Counted from the first letter of the stretch, positions 35,322 to 44,939 are shown. The stretch: 64,000 nucleotides of DNA from an uncultured Vibrio sp. (GCA_947504195.1 CANNGN010000003.1:186001-250000), one strand, 5' to 3'. The notes: generated by a model not told the origin, from the letters alone. A program made the numbers and translations.

Positions 35322-36250
35322 TGAGTTTCAGCTACCTCATTTAACGTATTCGCTATCGCTCTGGCATTGTACAAAATGGACATCGCGCCACCATAGCTCC
35401 ACACCGCAGGCACCGAGTTTACCAAATCAGATTTTACAAACGGCATACTTTGCCAGATCGCAGATTGAGCGAGAAAATCTTGCTGATCGAAAGGTTCAAA
35501 ATAAAGGGCAATATTCTCTCCGATCTTATTTAGCTGCGTAATGCGCATTTGAGTAACACCCCATTGAGAACTCGGGCGAGGTAAAGCACTTTCAAACCCC
35601 AACTTAATTAACGCGTATTGTGGCATTGAGTTATCCGCATACAAGTAAACCGACGTTGTGCTAGCAAATCGAAATAAGGACACCTTTGGCTTACCTTGGG
35701 GAAATGCGACGGACAATTGCTGATTCAACTGCGCCAACTCCGCTTCCATATTGGCTAATTTTGTTTCTGCTAGATCGGATTTCCCCAACACATGGGCTAT
35801 ACGTTTAAAATTGGTAATAGCGGTCGCGGCGTTGTCGTGAAGTTCACTGTACGTTTCGTAATACAAAACTGGTGCAATTTCGGAGAGTTTAGGCGCTAAA
35901 TCTTTCTGTGGAGAAGCGACCAAAATCACATCAGGCTTTAATTCTCGTAACACAGAATAGTTGGGTTCGCCTCGAGAGCCGATATCCTGCGTTTCCGGTG
36001 GAACTGCTGGGTTTACAACCCATTCGGTGTACCCTTTAATATCCGGCATTGCAACAGGAGCTACGCCAAGTTCAATTACCTGCTCTGCAATATCCCAATT
36101 TAACGCAGCAACGCGAATCGGCACGTCTGGCAAGGTTTGTTCTCCCAAGCTGTCGACGACAAGATGCTGCGCAAATGCGGCACTATTTATGGAAACAACG
36201 AGAAGCACAATCTGAAAAGCACTTCTCCAACAATTAAATGAAATTAACAT
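35318..36250 (-). CDS. fhuD: Periplasmic ferric-siderophore binding protein
   Basis: The 310-residue precursor has a signal peptide (cleavage near residue 27, after AFA) and the long-helix TroA/FhuD fold with RVAALNWDIAEQVIELGVAP and LKPDVILVASP. Phrases such as SQWGVTQMRITQL and VWSYGGAMS resemble hydroxamate-binding FhuD. It delivers the iron complex to FhuB. It overlaps both fhuC upstream and fhuB downstream, so the three are tightly coupled. Confidence 0.88.
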   Translation of the reverse strand: MLISFNCWRSAFQIVLLVVSINSAAFAQHLVVDSLGEQTLPDVPIRVAALNWDIAEQVIELGVAPVAMPDIKGYTEWVVNPAVPPETQDIGSRGEPNYSVLRELKPDVILVASPQKDLAPKLSEIAPVLYYETYSELHDNAATAITNFKRIAHVLGKSDLAETKLANMEAELAQLNQQLSVAFPQGKPKVSLFRFASTTSVYLYADNSMPQYALIKLGFESALPRPSSQWGVTQMRITQLNKIGENIALYFEPFDQQDFLAQSAIWQSMPFVKSDLVNSVPAVWSYGGAMSILYNARAIANTLNEVAETQ

Positions 36251-37011
36251 ACGACGGCGACCTTATGTTTATGGATTGGATGATCGACCAACTTGATTGG
36301 TTTTTGATATAAATCTGACAACGTATCTTCAGTCAGCACCTCTTCAGTACAACCTTCTATACTGACCTGACCACTTTTTAGAGCAATGACATGTTCGGCG
36401 TAACGCAAAATCAAATTAAGGTCGTGCAATATCACAATGACTCCTCGGTTTTGCTCTTGGTTTAATTGAGTCAGTAGATCCAAAATCTGATACTGGTGTT
36501 GGATATCTAATGCCGAAGTCGGTTCATCGAGGATTAAAATGGGAGAATGTTGAGCGATCAGCATCGCTATCCACGCACGCTGACGCTCTCCCCCGGATAG
36601 ATTTTCAGCAGAGTCCTGCTCATATTGACTCACACCTGTGCTACGCATTGCTTCATCTACGATATTGTCGTCTTCTTGGTTAAACCGTCCAAACACACCC
36701 CGCCAAGGATAACGCCCAAGTTTGACTAACTCCCGAACAGTTAACCCTGACGCTTGGGGTAAATATTGAGGTAAGTACGCAATCTTTTGAGCGAGATGTT
36801 TCGCCCCAAGTGAGGTGATACAGGTGCTTTCAAGCTTGACCATCCCGCGATCGGGTTGTAATTGCCCCGCGAGTAAATCAACAAGTGTCGATTTCCCTGA
36901 GCCATTGTGGCCAAGAATCACCGTAAACTTATCCGTGGGTATTTCCAAGGCAGCAATATCGAGTATCGTTTTTTCGCCTTTTACAACACTGACACCTTCA
37001 AGCTGAAACAT
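36244..37011 (-). CDS. fhuC: Ferric-siderophore ABC transporter ATPase
   Basis: The 255-residue ATPase has Walker A GHNGSGKST (about 34-42), LSGGERQRAWIA, Walker [13 protein letters not shown] and switch His in ILHDLN, typical of FhuC/FecE. It is the first intact gene of the C-D-B operon. Upstream on the same strand lies only a hairpin and a broken receptor gene, so expression may now depend on a promoter inherited from the receptor or on one within the gap. Confidence 0.92.
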   Translation of the reverse strand: MFQLEGVSVVKGEKTILDIAALEIPTDKFTVILGHNGSGKSTLVDLLAGQLQPDRGMVKLESTCITSLGAKHLAQKIAYLPQYLPQASGLTVRELVKLGRYPWRGVFGRFNQEDDNIVDEAMRSTGVSQYEQDSAENLSGGERQRAWIAMLIAQHSPILILDEPTSALDIQHQYQILDLLTQLNQEQNRGVIVILHDLNLILRYAEHVIALKSGQVSIEGCTEEVLTEDTLSDLYQKPIKLVDHPIHKHKVAVVC

Positions 37012-37036
37012 AACTACTTCTCTTTTAACTAAAAAC

Positions 37037-37068
37037 GCTCAAAAACAGCTTCGCAACTGTTTTTGAGC
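37037..37068. terminator. Perfect hairpin between receptor relic and fhuC
   Basis: A 12-bp perfect stem (GCTCAAAAACAG with CTGTTTTTGAGC) encloses eight bases, and on the minus strand is followed by GTTTTTAG. It would terminate or attenuate transcription coming from the receptor side before fhuC. Confidence 0.65.
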
Positions 37069-37094
37069 ATCATAACAATGGTTTAACGGTCAGG

Positions 37095-37482
37095 TTAGAA
37101 TTTAAAATCTACATTAAATTCGAATGAACGTTCTGCGCCATATGCGCAGTATGTTTTGTCGATACACACATAGGATTCATTAACATACTAGCGACCTTCT
37201 AACTCCAAGCCTTGCGAGGTAAGTTCACCAGCTTGTAGCGCAGCAGCCCAAGGATCATCTAGGTTCGGCATTAAGGCGTTGAACCCCATGACTAGGGCAT
37301 TTTGGTAATAAAGGCTAAAGTTAACCAAAGTGCGATCAGACACTTGCCAGTTAAGCGACGGCACAATGACGTGACGGTTTCTAAGTCTTCGCTTACCACT
37401 TCATCTGCCACTGCAGCGCCAGATAAAAACCAAGTAATGCAATTGAAACAGCTGAGCGTTTAAATAAAATTGAACTGTCCAT
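37095..37482 (-). pseudogene. Remnant of a TonB-dependent siderophore receptor
   Basis: The minus strand begins with an ATG and a signal-peptide-like stretch (MDSSILFKRSAVSIALL). It shifts frame into GAAVADEVVSEDLETVT, then jumps to a beta-barrel piece containing PSLNWQVSDRTLVNFSLYYQ and LQAGELTSQGLELEGR. It ends with a receptor C-terminus (CAYGAERSFEFNVDFKF) at a TAA at 37095-37097. A full receptor is about 700 residues, so most of the plug and barrel has been deleted. A weak Fur-like site lies upstream. Expressed iron transporters with a dead receptor suggest that another receptor now feeds the system. Confidence 0.85.
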
Positions 37483-37584
37483 TGTGTAAGACCAATCATG
37501 TAAATGATAATTAATATCGTTTTTGGGAATTTTACAAAGTTTACATTTATAAAGTTAACAATTTGGTGCAAAGTTTAATTTATA

Positions 37585-37603
37585 TATAAATAATTCTCAT
37601 TAC
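37585..37603 (-). promoter_or_regulatory. Weak Fur-box-like site upstream of the receptor relic
   Basis: On the minus strand the site reads AATGAGAATTATTTATA, matching the left half and centre of the Fur consensus (TGAtAATnATT) but diverging on the right. Its position fits an iron-controlled promoter for the receptor-fhuCDB unit. Confidence 0.4.
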
Positions 37604-37673
37604 CACAACCAACGGGCAAAATTTTACTAAAAAAAATGCTCATCTAGCCCCATATAACTGAAAACAAAAGTCA

Positions 37674-38588
37674 TTAGCATGCTTGAATCGGTATCCAATA
37701 CTCCAGAAGGTGTTCTTGTGTACTTTGTTCAAAGTTGGCTGGGTATTTCTCTATTTCGTAACCATCAATTGCGGTATACCCAGAGTTAGGTAACCAATGC
37801 AGCAATACCCATTCAATCGAAGATGCAAGTTCATGAATAGGCCCTGAATGTTTGATCACTGCATAGGTTTGCGCAGGAATATCTAATCGATGTAACGAAC
37901 TCATTAATTCAGGTGACGAGAGACCCTCGAATAATTCTAACTCGATCCCTGCCCAATACTTAATCTGGGTTTGGTCATTAGAAATTAAATCAAACACACC
38001 GATGTGGTTTATAGGTCGACAATCGATCAATTGATTTAATTCAATCCAAATTTCCGGGACTCGCAAGTGGAAATCAGGGTTACTATCGAAAATACCATTA
38101 ATTTTTCCGCAGATGCCAAACATTGAGAATGCTTGAGAACTGTTAATTCTGACATCAACCAAGGCGGTAGCAGTTTTCGTATATTGGAGTGGACGTGTAG
38201 GATAATGCAAGGGTTTACGTAATCCGGTTCTGATTCCTGCTTTTCTGTAGCCGCGTGGACTGACGTTAAACATCTGCTTAAATGCTCGGCTAAAACTGAT
38301 CTCAGAATTAAACCCATGTTCAAACGCGATATCGATAATTTTATCGGACGTATCGAGAATTCGTTCTGCGGCATTACTTAGACGAAGCTCACGTACATAG
38401 GTTGCAACACCAATCCCTGTTTGGTGTTGAAATACACGCTGCAATTGCCATCGTGACCAACAACTATGAACCGCAATTTCTTCCAGAGAAATGGATTCAG
38501 AAATGTTTGCATGGATGAATGCTAACACGCGCTGTATACGTTGATGTCTAGCATGAATTGATTGCGGTGCTTCCATTTCGTCCATCAT
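37674..38588 (-). CDS. AraC-family regulator with GyrI-like effector domain
   Basis: The 304-residue protein has an N-terminal double helix-turn-helix AraC domain (about 15-115, with SRWQLQRVFQHQTGIGVATY and IAFEHGFNSEISFSRAFKQM). A C-terminal GyrI/BmrR-type ligand-binding domain follows from about 140. This architecture is shared with Rob and similar activators that sense amphipathic or cationic small molecules. It is adjacent to the fhu genes but separated by the receptor relic, so control of iron uptake is possible but unproven. Confidence 0.9.
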   Translation of the reverse strand: MMDEMEAPQSIHARHQRIQRVLAFIHANISESISLEEIAVHSCWSRWQLQRVFQHQTGIGVATYVRELRLSNAAERILDTSDKIIDIAFEHGFNSEISFSRAFKQMFNVSPRGYRKAGIRTGLRKPLHYPTRPLQYTKTATALVDVRINSSQAFSMFGICGKINGIFDSNPDFHLRVPEIWIELNQLIDCRPINHIGVFDLISNDQTQIKYWAGIELELFEGLSSPELMSSLHRLDIPAQTYAVIKHSGPIHELASSIEWVLLHWLPNSGYTAIDGYEIEKYPANFEQSTQEHLLEYWIPIQAC

Positions 38589-38899
38589 TTAATTCCAATC
38601 ACAAATTCGTGACTCATTTTATCAAATTATTAAATGAGAATTAATCTCTTTTAGCTCAATTCAATTTTATTGTTGGTTCACTATGCTCAAAACGATATGG
38701 CACTTCAGCGGTTGGGCTCTCGCCTCAGTACCAAACCCTTTGATTTAACGAAATAAAGAAGGGAAGCGTTGTACAAATTGTCCGTAAATAATCTATTTTT
38801 TCTGACAGTAGTTCTATTGAGGAATTTTAATTCACAGTGTAAATTCTAACGTTATTAAAATCTTCTTTTCTGATTCAAGTTTCAGTAGGTCAATCTGTA
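38589..38899. promoter_or_regulatory. Divergent intergenic region, AraC gene and lipase-like gene
   Basis: About 310 bases with no gene. A short near-palindrome GAGAATTAATCTC lies at 38636-38648, 48 bases before the AraC start, and could be a Fur-like or autoregulatory site. Nothing else stands out. Confidence 0.35.
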
Positions 38900-39514
38900 A
38901 TGTCAAAAGCGATTATCATTGTCCACGGCTTATTTATGTCACCAACTGCGATGCGAGTAATTGAATTACGTTTTCGGAAGCTCGGTTACGATACCTACAA
39001 CTTTGGCTATTCATCTCGTCACTATTCTCATAAAGTTCTCGACCGCTTACATGCGTTGTGCTGCTCTCTTAAACACGACAACGTATACTTCCTAGGCCAT
39101 TCCCTAGGCGGTATTGTCATTAACCAATACCTTGGTGAATATCAAGCTCCAGCGAACTGCAAAAGTGTCGTAACACTTGGTACGCCTTATCACGGCAGTA
39201 AGATAGCACAATACTTCTCCAGCACACCTTACCGTGACTTTCTGTTTGGGCATGATAAAACATCACAAGTGTTATCAAACGGAGTTTCAGAATTTACCCG
39301 GCTTCCCATCGGCGTAATTATCGGAACGAAGAATATTGGGGTGGGTTTGGCATTTGGTATTGAGCGTGGTGATGGGACAGTTGATATCAAAGAGGCGACA
39401 TTTGATGGAGCAACCGATCAGGTTCTAATTTCTCTAACCCATACTGCCTTAATTTATTCGAAACAATCAGTAAAACTCGCGCATTCATTTTTTATGAGCA
39501 ATAAATTTAAATAG
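38900..39514 (+). CDS. Lipase-like alpha/beta hydrolase
   Basis: The 204-residue protein has the alpha/beta-hydrolase oxyanion turn VHGLF (about 8-12) and the nucleophile elbow GHSLGG with Ser68, then TLGTPYHGS as in triacylglycerol lipases and PGAP1-like esterases. The probable catalytic His is in SLTHTAL near 180. No signal peptide is visible, so it is probably cytoplasmic. The substrate is unknown. It stands alone on the plus strand. Confidence 0.82.
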   Translation: MSKAIIIVHGLFMSPTAMRVIELRFRKLGYDTYNFGYSSRHYSHKVLDRLHALCCSLKHDNVYFLGHSLGGIVINQYLGEYQAPANCKSVVTLGTPYHGSKIAQYFSSTPYRDFLFGHDKTSQVLSNGVSEFTRLPIGVIIGTKNIGVGLAFGIERGDGTVDIKEATFDGATDQVLISLTHTALIYSKQSVKLAHSFFMSNKFK

Positions 39515-39643
39515 CTTAAGCCATCCAAGGCCGACTGGATCAAATGAATACAGATAGATTTCAGATACCGATGAATATGAGTAGAGGGAAAGAATTATTA
39601 ATGAAGATACCTAGAGTGACACCTTTCATAATTGAATGCGCGA

Positions 39644-40084
39644 CTAGTTAACTTCTATAGGGAAAATCTTAAAATCTAAGACTGACCAGCCGCGTATCGA
39701 TTTGATCAATTCCACTTCAACAACCGTTGTTGCCTCTTCAAATTCTACATACGCTTGATATTTGGCAGTAATGCTATGCTCTGATGTATCCCAAAATTTA
39801 AACCCCCTAGCTGCTTTTCCTGTCAAGCCAGTAAACTCTACAAAATCTCCAAATTCCGTATAATCGTTCATCATGGTATCAAGTTCATTAATCGAATAGC
39901 GTTCTTTAATCTGGCTACTCGCAAATTGCAAGAAATTATTACTATCAAAGCGACGAGAAATTGCTGGGATCGCTCGTTCAGCATAAACTCGGCTTTCATC
40001 ATCAAGTTTTGAACCTGTGAAATATCCTGTAAATAAGCCCAAAAAAACCGCTATTAGAGCGATGGCAAAAAGCCATTTCTTCAT
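39644..40084 (-). CDS. Membrane-anchored protein of unknown function
   Basis: A 146-residue protein with one N-terminal membrane segment (about 4-24) and no clear cleavage site or lipobox, followed by a soluble, probably periplasmic domain. I do not recognise the domain. An AAGGA ribosome site precedes the ATG. It is a single-gene unit on the minus strand. Confidence 0.65.
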   Translation of the reverse strand: MKKWLFAIALIAVFLGLFTGYFTGSKLDDESRVYAERAIPAISRRFDSNNFLQFASSQIKERYSINELDTMMNDYTEFGDFVEFTGLTGKAARGFKFWDTSEHSITAKYQAYVEFEEATTVVEVELIKSIRGWSVLDFKIFPIEVN

Positions 40085-40399
40085 GGTGTAGGCGTCCTTA
40101 AAACAACGATTAAATATATAGAAATATGAGGATAATTGTAGACTGAATTTTTGGCTTATGCATAAACTAACACTCCAAAATCATAGAATTGGTAAGGTTT
40201 TATTCTATTTGTTTTATATCCGAGACATCAAAAATGTTTGATTTTATACTGACAAAGATCAAATAACCCTTAACAAATCGATGACATTACTCAATCATTC
40301 CTATTGAGTTTTTACATAATAATGACATAAAGTGATTTCACGCCAGAAGAAACCCCTATTACCTGGCTATTTATAATTAAGATAAAAAATGGCATGAGT
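40085..40399. other. Intergenic stretch with no recognised feature
   Basis: About 315 bases of AT-rich sequence between two minus-strand genes. It presumably carries the promoter of the membrane-anchored protein and the end of the pentapeptide gene transcript. I see no convincing hairpin with a T-run and no gene. Confidence 0.4.
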
Positions 40400-41005
40400 T
40401 CAATCTACGAGTTTAACTCCTAAGCTCTCCAATAAATTCAGTGCTTCAAAACGACTAAATACCGCATTCTCCACTTGGTTATTTAGTACATTGATGTCGT
40501 AATAACATGACTCGCTCAAATCGACATTTTTCAGATTAGTGTTCATGAATAAGCTATTTGAAAAGTCACAACCTTTCCAATTTGAATCGACAAAGTTTCC
40601 TTCTCGAAAATCGGCGTCTATGACTTTACATTCAGCAAAGATCAATCGATTCAATGTCAAACCAAACATAGAAATACCGTTTAATATTGAACGGGAAAAC
40701 TGCAGTTCAAAGTCAACATGAAACGTTGGCCAATCAACCTTAGTAAAATCAATACCAACCAACTTTGATTCACTGAATATAACATCGAATAAACGACTCG
40801 CGGGTAAATTCACTAAACTCAAATTACAGTTAACAAATTTGCATTCATTAAATGTACAATTGAGAAAAGTAGATTGAGAAAAATCACAGTCGACAAATTC
40901 ACAAACTTCAAAAGTAACACCTTCAAATTCGAATTCTGAATAACAGAGCCTATTAAACCGCTGATCATAATATTCATCGTGAGAATTAATTTTAGTTTGC
41001 GACAT
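40400..41005 (-). CDS. Pentapeptide-repeat protein
   Basis: The 201-residue protein is built of five-residue repeats of the A(D/N)LxF type, such as CDFSQSTFLNCTFNECKFVN and FREGNFVDSNWKGCDFSNSL, predicted to form a right-handed quadrilateral beta helix. Family members such as Qnr and MfpA mimic DNA and shield gyrase from quinolones. This one's length is close to Qnr (about 218), but the repeat pattern alone does not show that activity. A GGAGC ribosome site is present. Confidence 0.85.
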   Translation of the reverse strand: MSQTKINSHDEYYDQRFNRLCYSEFEFEGVTFEVCEFVDCDFSQSTFLNCTFNECKFVNCNLSLVNLPASRLFDVIFSESKLVGIDFTKVDWPTFHVDFELQFSRSILNGISMFGLTLNRLIFAECKVIDADFREGNFVDSNWKGCDFSNSLFMNTNLKNVDLSESCYYDINVLNNQVENAVFSRFEALNLLESLGVKLVD

Positions 41006-41065
41006 ATTTGCTCCAAATAAGCCTTTATACTAATAGATAAGATTTTTAAACGATTAAATGAGTCG

Positions 41066-41263
41066 CTAACGCATATTTGGTTTACGTGTCGAAGCGAGTA
41101 CCAAAACTGATTGCTTTTCTTTGATCGTCATCGTGTGCCAAGAAATAATTTCCTCGTAACTGCGAAAACAACCAACACAAATATCATGTTGATCAAGACA
41201 ACAATTCCGAATGCAAGGATTTTCAATCTGCGCAGCACCATTGGCGTTCGATTTATCTTTCAT
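41066..41263 (-). CDS. DUF1289 small cysteine-rich protein
   Basis: A 65-residue protein with the DUF1289 pattern NPCIRNCCLDQHDICVGCFR followed by EIISWHTM. The four spaced cysteines suggest a small metal- or Fe-S-binding module. Relatives are common single-gene units of unknown function in proteobacteria. Starts at the ATG; a GTG two codons earlier is the alternative. Confidence 0.8.
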   Translation of the reverse strand: MKDKSNANGAAQIENPCIRNCCLDQHDICVGCFRSYEEIISWHTMTIKEKQSVLVLASTRKPNMR

Positions 41264-41296
41264 TATCACGATTCCAACGTAAGTTACCCAGTAAAT

Positions 41297-41515
41297 CTAA
41301 TGAAATGTTTCGATATATACTGCTTCGACTTTGTTTCTTGCCCATTCGGTCCGACGTAAAAACTTCAATGACGACTTAATTGATGGGTTTGAATTAAAAC
41401 AATTAATCGGAATCATTTCACCAAGGCGTTTCCAACCAAAATGTTCGACCAATCTCGTTACAATCATCTCTAAGGTAACGCCATGAAGCGGGTTATTGGC
41501 TTGAGAGGTATTCAT
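41297..41515 (-). CDS. VF530-family DNA-binding-like protein
   Basis: The 72-residue protein matches the VF530 family (DUF2132), with [20 protein letters not shown] and [22 protein letters not shown]530 was defined from Vibrio fischeri by structure and has a SAP-like helical fold proposed to bind DNA. The cellular role is unknown. A strong AAGGAAG ribosome site is present. It supports a Vibrio-like host. Confidence 0.9.
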   Translation of the reverse strand: MNTSQANNPLHGVTLEMIVTRLVEHFGWKRLGEMIPINCFNSNPSIKSSLKFLRRTEWARNKVEAVYIETFH

Positions 41516-41629
41516 ATCACTTCCTTATTCATATTTTTCTCGTGATGCTCAAGACGGCAAGCCTATCATAGTTCAATACGCCTTCGCAGCACTAACAAAA
41601 CCCGTTACACTAATGATCTAATCCTCGAT

Positions 41630-42340
41630 ATGACCCAGAATGTGAAACTCGGAACTCGCTTAACTCAACTTGCCTCCATGACAGACGGACAGTATGACCA
41701 TATTTGGGATTGCTGCTGCGATCATGGCTACCTAGGCTCACATTTGCTCTCTAAAAGCTCCACAAGTACGGTGCATTTTGTTGATATTGTTCCTGAATTA
41801 ATGGCACAACTTGAAGATAAACTTAAGCGACACCTGCCCGACTGTTCCCAGCGCTGGCAAGTTCATTGTGCAGATGTCGCCAAACTGCCCTTAGAGTCCT
41901 TTTCAGGTCGCCATCTTGTGATTATCGCTGGTATTGGCGGTGATTTAATGGTCACGATGCTAGAAGCTCTGCTAAAAAACACCCAATACGACAATATTGA
42001 GCTGTTGCTGTGCCCTGTCAACAACGCATTTCACGTTCGAAAAACGTTACGACATCACCACTTATCGCTCATCGACGAAACCGTTTTAGAAGAAAACGGC
42101 CGTTACTATGAAGTCATTAAAATTAAAAAGCAGATAGATACAGCAGGCTCAGACGTAGCGTTAGTTGGAAGTAGAATGTGGCAGGTTAATCGCCCCGAAC
42201 AGTATGCAATAGTGCAACAATATTTAGATAAAATATTGTTGCACTATCATCGCAGTGCCAAGAGTGACCCAATAATGGCGAGCAAGATCATCGCGGCTTA
42301 CCAAAAGGTGAATATTAAATCAACGTGTCGTAGCAATTAA
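41630..42340 (+). CDS. TrmK-like tRNA (adenine-N1) methyltransferase family protein
   Basis: The 236-residue protein has the SAM-binding motif IWDCCCDHGYLGSHLL (about 25-40) and the IIAGIGGDLM segment of the TrmK/YqfN family, which in Bacillus methylates A22 of tRNA. In Vibrio-type genomes homologues exist but their substrate is less certain. It ends convergently with pxpC, the stops overlapping by four bases. Confidence 0.8.
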   Translation: MTQNVKLGTRLTQLASMTDGQYDHIWDCCCDHGYLGSHLLSKSSTSTVHFVDIVPELMAQLEDKLKRHLPDCSQRWQVHCADVAKLPLESFSGRHLVIIAGIGGDLMVTMLEALLKNTQYDNIELLLCPVNNAFHVRKTLRHHHLSLIDETVLEENGRYYEVIKIKKQIDTAGSDVALVGSRMWQVNRPEQYAIVQQYLDKILLHYHRSAKSDPIMASKIIAAYQKVNIKSTCRSN

Positions 42341-43272
42341 AGGTCGAAAAACGTCATAAATTGGCGGTAAGCATCAGATTCATTCTCAATTTCAGCTCGA
42401 TAAAAATTTAACCGCGTTCCTGGCTTGGCTTGAGCTAACTTCATCAAACTCATCTTTGAAACACAGCCAAGCTTGGGATAACCACCGAGCGTTTGACGGT
42501 CATTCAATAAGATAATCGGTTGGCCATTGGCTGGAAACTGAATAGCTCCTAACGCAATGCCTTCGGAGATAATGCCCGACACATCACACTGAACCACATT
42601 CCCCTCTAATCTCATCCCCATTCGATCCATCTTATCAGTCACCATATAGGGTTTCTCATAAAATGCACATCGAGCCTCAACAGAAAACTTGTCTGCTTGA
42701 TAAGATTCAATAACCCCAATGCTTAAGCAATCAGAATACTTTGGAATAAAACGACGTGGTACCCAATTATCGATATCATCTCTTATAGCTTGTTCATTTG
42801 CCTTAACAGGTAGAATATCGTTCACCGCTAACGCCTTTCCAGCACGTTCAGCTAACCCACCTATCCCGTTCCTGACGACTGTTGACGCACTATCAAAGAC
42901 CATCGGGACATCATATCCACCTCTCACAGCAAGGTACGCTCTCATACCTGTTTTAGCGTATCCCAGCTTAAGAGTTTGACCTTTACGGAGGGTAAATGAG
43001 CGCCAATTCCCTATCGGTTTTCCGTCAACGTTTGCACACAAATCGGCACCACAAATAGACAGCATCACGTCGGAAAGTGCGCTAAAAGCCGCTCCCCCCA
43101 TCGTGATTTCCAAAGCAGGTGTATTGGCTGAGTTATCTAATAAATAATTCGCCCAACAAAATGCATGCATATCGACGGGACCACCGACGCTCAAACCTTG
43201 CCGTGCAACACCCATTCTTCCTAGATCTTGAATTAGCGACAACACACCGGGAGCAACGACCTTTAATCCCAT
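42337..43272 (-). CDS. pxpC: 5-oxoprolinase subunit C
   Basis: The 311-residue protein is a full-length AHS2/KipA-type protein, with PGVLSLIQDLGRMGVARQGL, LEITMGGAAF and GYPKLGCVSKMSLMKLAQAK. With PxpA and PxpB it forms the bacterial ATP-dependent 5-oxoprolinase that converts pyroglutamate to glutamate. It starts at the codon directly following pxpB. Last gene of the operon A-B-C. Confidence 0.92.
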   Translation of the reverse strand: MGLKVVAPGVLSLIQDLGRMGVARQGLSVGGPVDMHAFCWANYLLDNSANTPALEITMGGAAFSALSDVMLSICGADLCANVDGKPIGNWRSFTLRKGQTLKLGYAKTGMRAYLAVRGGYDVPMVFDSASTVVRNGIGGLAERAGKALAVNDILPVKANEQAIRDDIDNWVPRRFIPKYSDCLSIGVIESYQADKFSVEARCAFYEKPYMVTDKMDRMGMRLEGNVVQCDVSGIISEGIALGAIQFPANGQPIILLNDRQTLGGYPKLGCVSKMSLMKLAQAKPGTRLNFYRAEIENESDAYRQFMTFFDL

Positions 43273-43964
43273 TAGATTATCCCCCCAAGATCCAAAAACT
43301 GTTCACGACTAATTGCAGAAAACTTAATACGGTCACCGACATTAAATGGCATCATTGGATCACTGTTCACATCAAAGAGCGCCAGCGGGCAATTTCCAAT
43401 AATGTTCCAACCTCCAGGAGTTTCCAGTGGATAAACAGCGGTTTGCGAATCGGCAATACCAACGCTGCCTTTCGCAACCTTGAGTCTCGGCTCTTTATGA
43501 CGAGGAGCAGAAATTCGTTCATCCACCGATCCTAGAAAAGCAAAACCCGGAGCAAAACCTATCGCATATACTGTGTATTCAGCCTGCCGATGAATATTAA
43601 TGACATCCTCAACTGAAAGGCCTTTAGCAAACGCGAGCGCCTCAAGGTCTGGAGCGACTTCTGGGTGATAATAAACGGGTAGCTCTACCACATTTTTCAG
43701 ATCGTTTTGGGACGTATCTCGATCTAAATTCACAAGTTCGGTTTCGCACCATTCGAGTAACTCTCTAACTGCCAACTTTAATGGATGAAATTCAATCAAA
43801 ACTGACGTATATGAAGGAATAACATCAGTTACTTGCAGAGGAAATTGTGCATGAACCCGTTGTGTAAACAATGACAGTTTGTCTACTAATTCTGGAGAGA
43901 TTTCATCACCAATATAGGCAATAACACTCGTCTCCGATATTTGAGAAACCTGTATTTCCATCAA
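43272..43964 (-). CDS. pxpB: 5-oxoprolinase subunit B
   Basis: The 230-residue AHS1/KipI-type protein has the hallmark YAIGFAPGFAFLGSVDERIS and VGIADSQTAVYPLETPGGWN blocks. PxpB and PxpC form a complex that works with PxpA on 5-oxoproline. Its start overlaps the pxpA stop by four bases. Confidence 0.92.
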   Translation of the reverse strand: MMEIQVSQISETSVIAYIGDEISPELVDKLSLFTQRVHAQFPLQVTDVIPSYTSVLIEFHPLKLAVRELLEWCETELVNLDRDTSQNDLKNVVELPVYYHPEVAPDLEALAFAKGLSVEDVINIHRQAEYTVYAIGFAPGFAFLGSVDERISAPRHKEPRLKVAKGSVGIADSQTAVYPLETPGGWNIIGNCPLALFDVNSDPMMPFNVGDRIKFSAISREQFLDLGGII

Positions 43965-44689
43965 CGAATCGCTTTTCGTAATTTTTCAATTGTCGCCACG
44001 GATTCTTTATTGTCTCCATGAACGCATATTGTGTCAGCTTGCAGTGCCAAAGTATGACCATCAATGGTTGTCACCGTACCTTGTTCTGTGAGTTGCTTAA
44101 CCTGGTCAATAATAAGCTGAGGATCGTGATATACCGACCCAGCAATCTCACGTGATGATAAAAAGCCCTCAGTGGTATAGGCTCGGTCAGCAAACGCTTC
44201 AAATAGCAGTTTTACGCCATAAGACTCTGCAATTGCTTGGTAGGCTTGGTTATCTGCTTTTGCCAGAATCATCAATGGTACTGAAAAATTCGCTTCTGAA
44301 ATGGATTCAACAATTGCGGTAAATACACGCTCGTTGGCCATCATGTCATTGTATAAAGCACCATGAGGCTTGATGTAATCCATACTCGCCCCATTTAGCT
44401 GACACATACCAAGCATTGCTCCGACTTGATAAGCGACTAAATTCTTGAGTTCGTCATGGGTATGCGGAATTGAACGGCGCCCAAATCCTTTCTTATCATC
44501 ATACCCAGGATGTGCACCGATCGAGACACCATGGCGCACTGCATTTTTAATTGTTCGTCCCATAACATCTGGGTCTGAGGCATGAAAACCACACGCTATA
44601 TTTGCCATATCAACAAAAGGCATTACCGCGTCATCCATGCCAATTGTCCAACAACCGTAGCTTTCACCTAAGTCACAATTCAGTTTCAT
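43961..44689 (-). CDS. pxpA: 5-oxoprolinase subunit A (LamB/YcsF family)
   Basis: The 242-residue protein carries the family hallmarks NCDLGESYG (about 4-12), ANIACGFHASDP, GAHPGYDD, YIKPHGALYND and TICVHGDN. It is the first gene of pxpABC and has an AAGGAAG ribosome site. The operon is divergent from a TRAP transporter, which suggests that the oxoproline is taken up from outside rather than only formed as metabolic waste. Confidence 0.93.
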   Translation of the reverse strand: MKLNCDLGESYGCWTIGMDDAVMPFVDMANIACGFHASDPDVMGRTIKNAVRHGVSIGAHPGYDDKKGFGRRSIPHTHDELKNLVAYQVGAMLGMCQLNGASMDYIKPHGALYNDMMANERVFTAIVESISEANFSVPLMILAKADNQAYQAIAESYGVKLLFEAFADRAYTTEGFLSSREIAGSVYHDPQLIIDQVKQLTEQGTVTTIDGHTLALQADTICVHGDNKESVATIEKLRKAIR

Positions 44690-44743
44690 AACAAGCTTCC
44701 TTATTCAACTAACGTCATCCATGATAATACAATTCACTTTTAA

Positions 44744-44756
44744 ATACATTTTGTAT
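44744..44756. promoter_or_regulatory. Inverted repeat in the pxpA-TRAP divergent region
   Basis: ATACATTTTGTAT has five-base arms around a three-base centre, 55 bases upstream of pxpA and within the shared control region with the TRAP operon. It is a plausible operator for the winged-helix regulator encoded at the end of the TRAP operon. Confidence 0.4.
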
Positions 44757-44939
44757 GCACTTTAAATCCTAATCACTTTTTAATTGTTGTCAAACTGTTT
44801 AAATGCCGTTAAGGTAAAGTTGAATTCGTTGATTATTCCAGCAACAAGCTAGTATTTATTATGCGTTATGGAATATTCAGGTGATTTTTACTCCACATCC
44901 AATTTTCAGTGCCATGGAATTACTTTCGAGGAATAGGCT

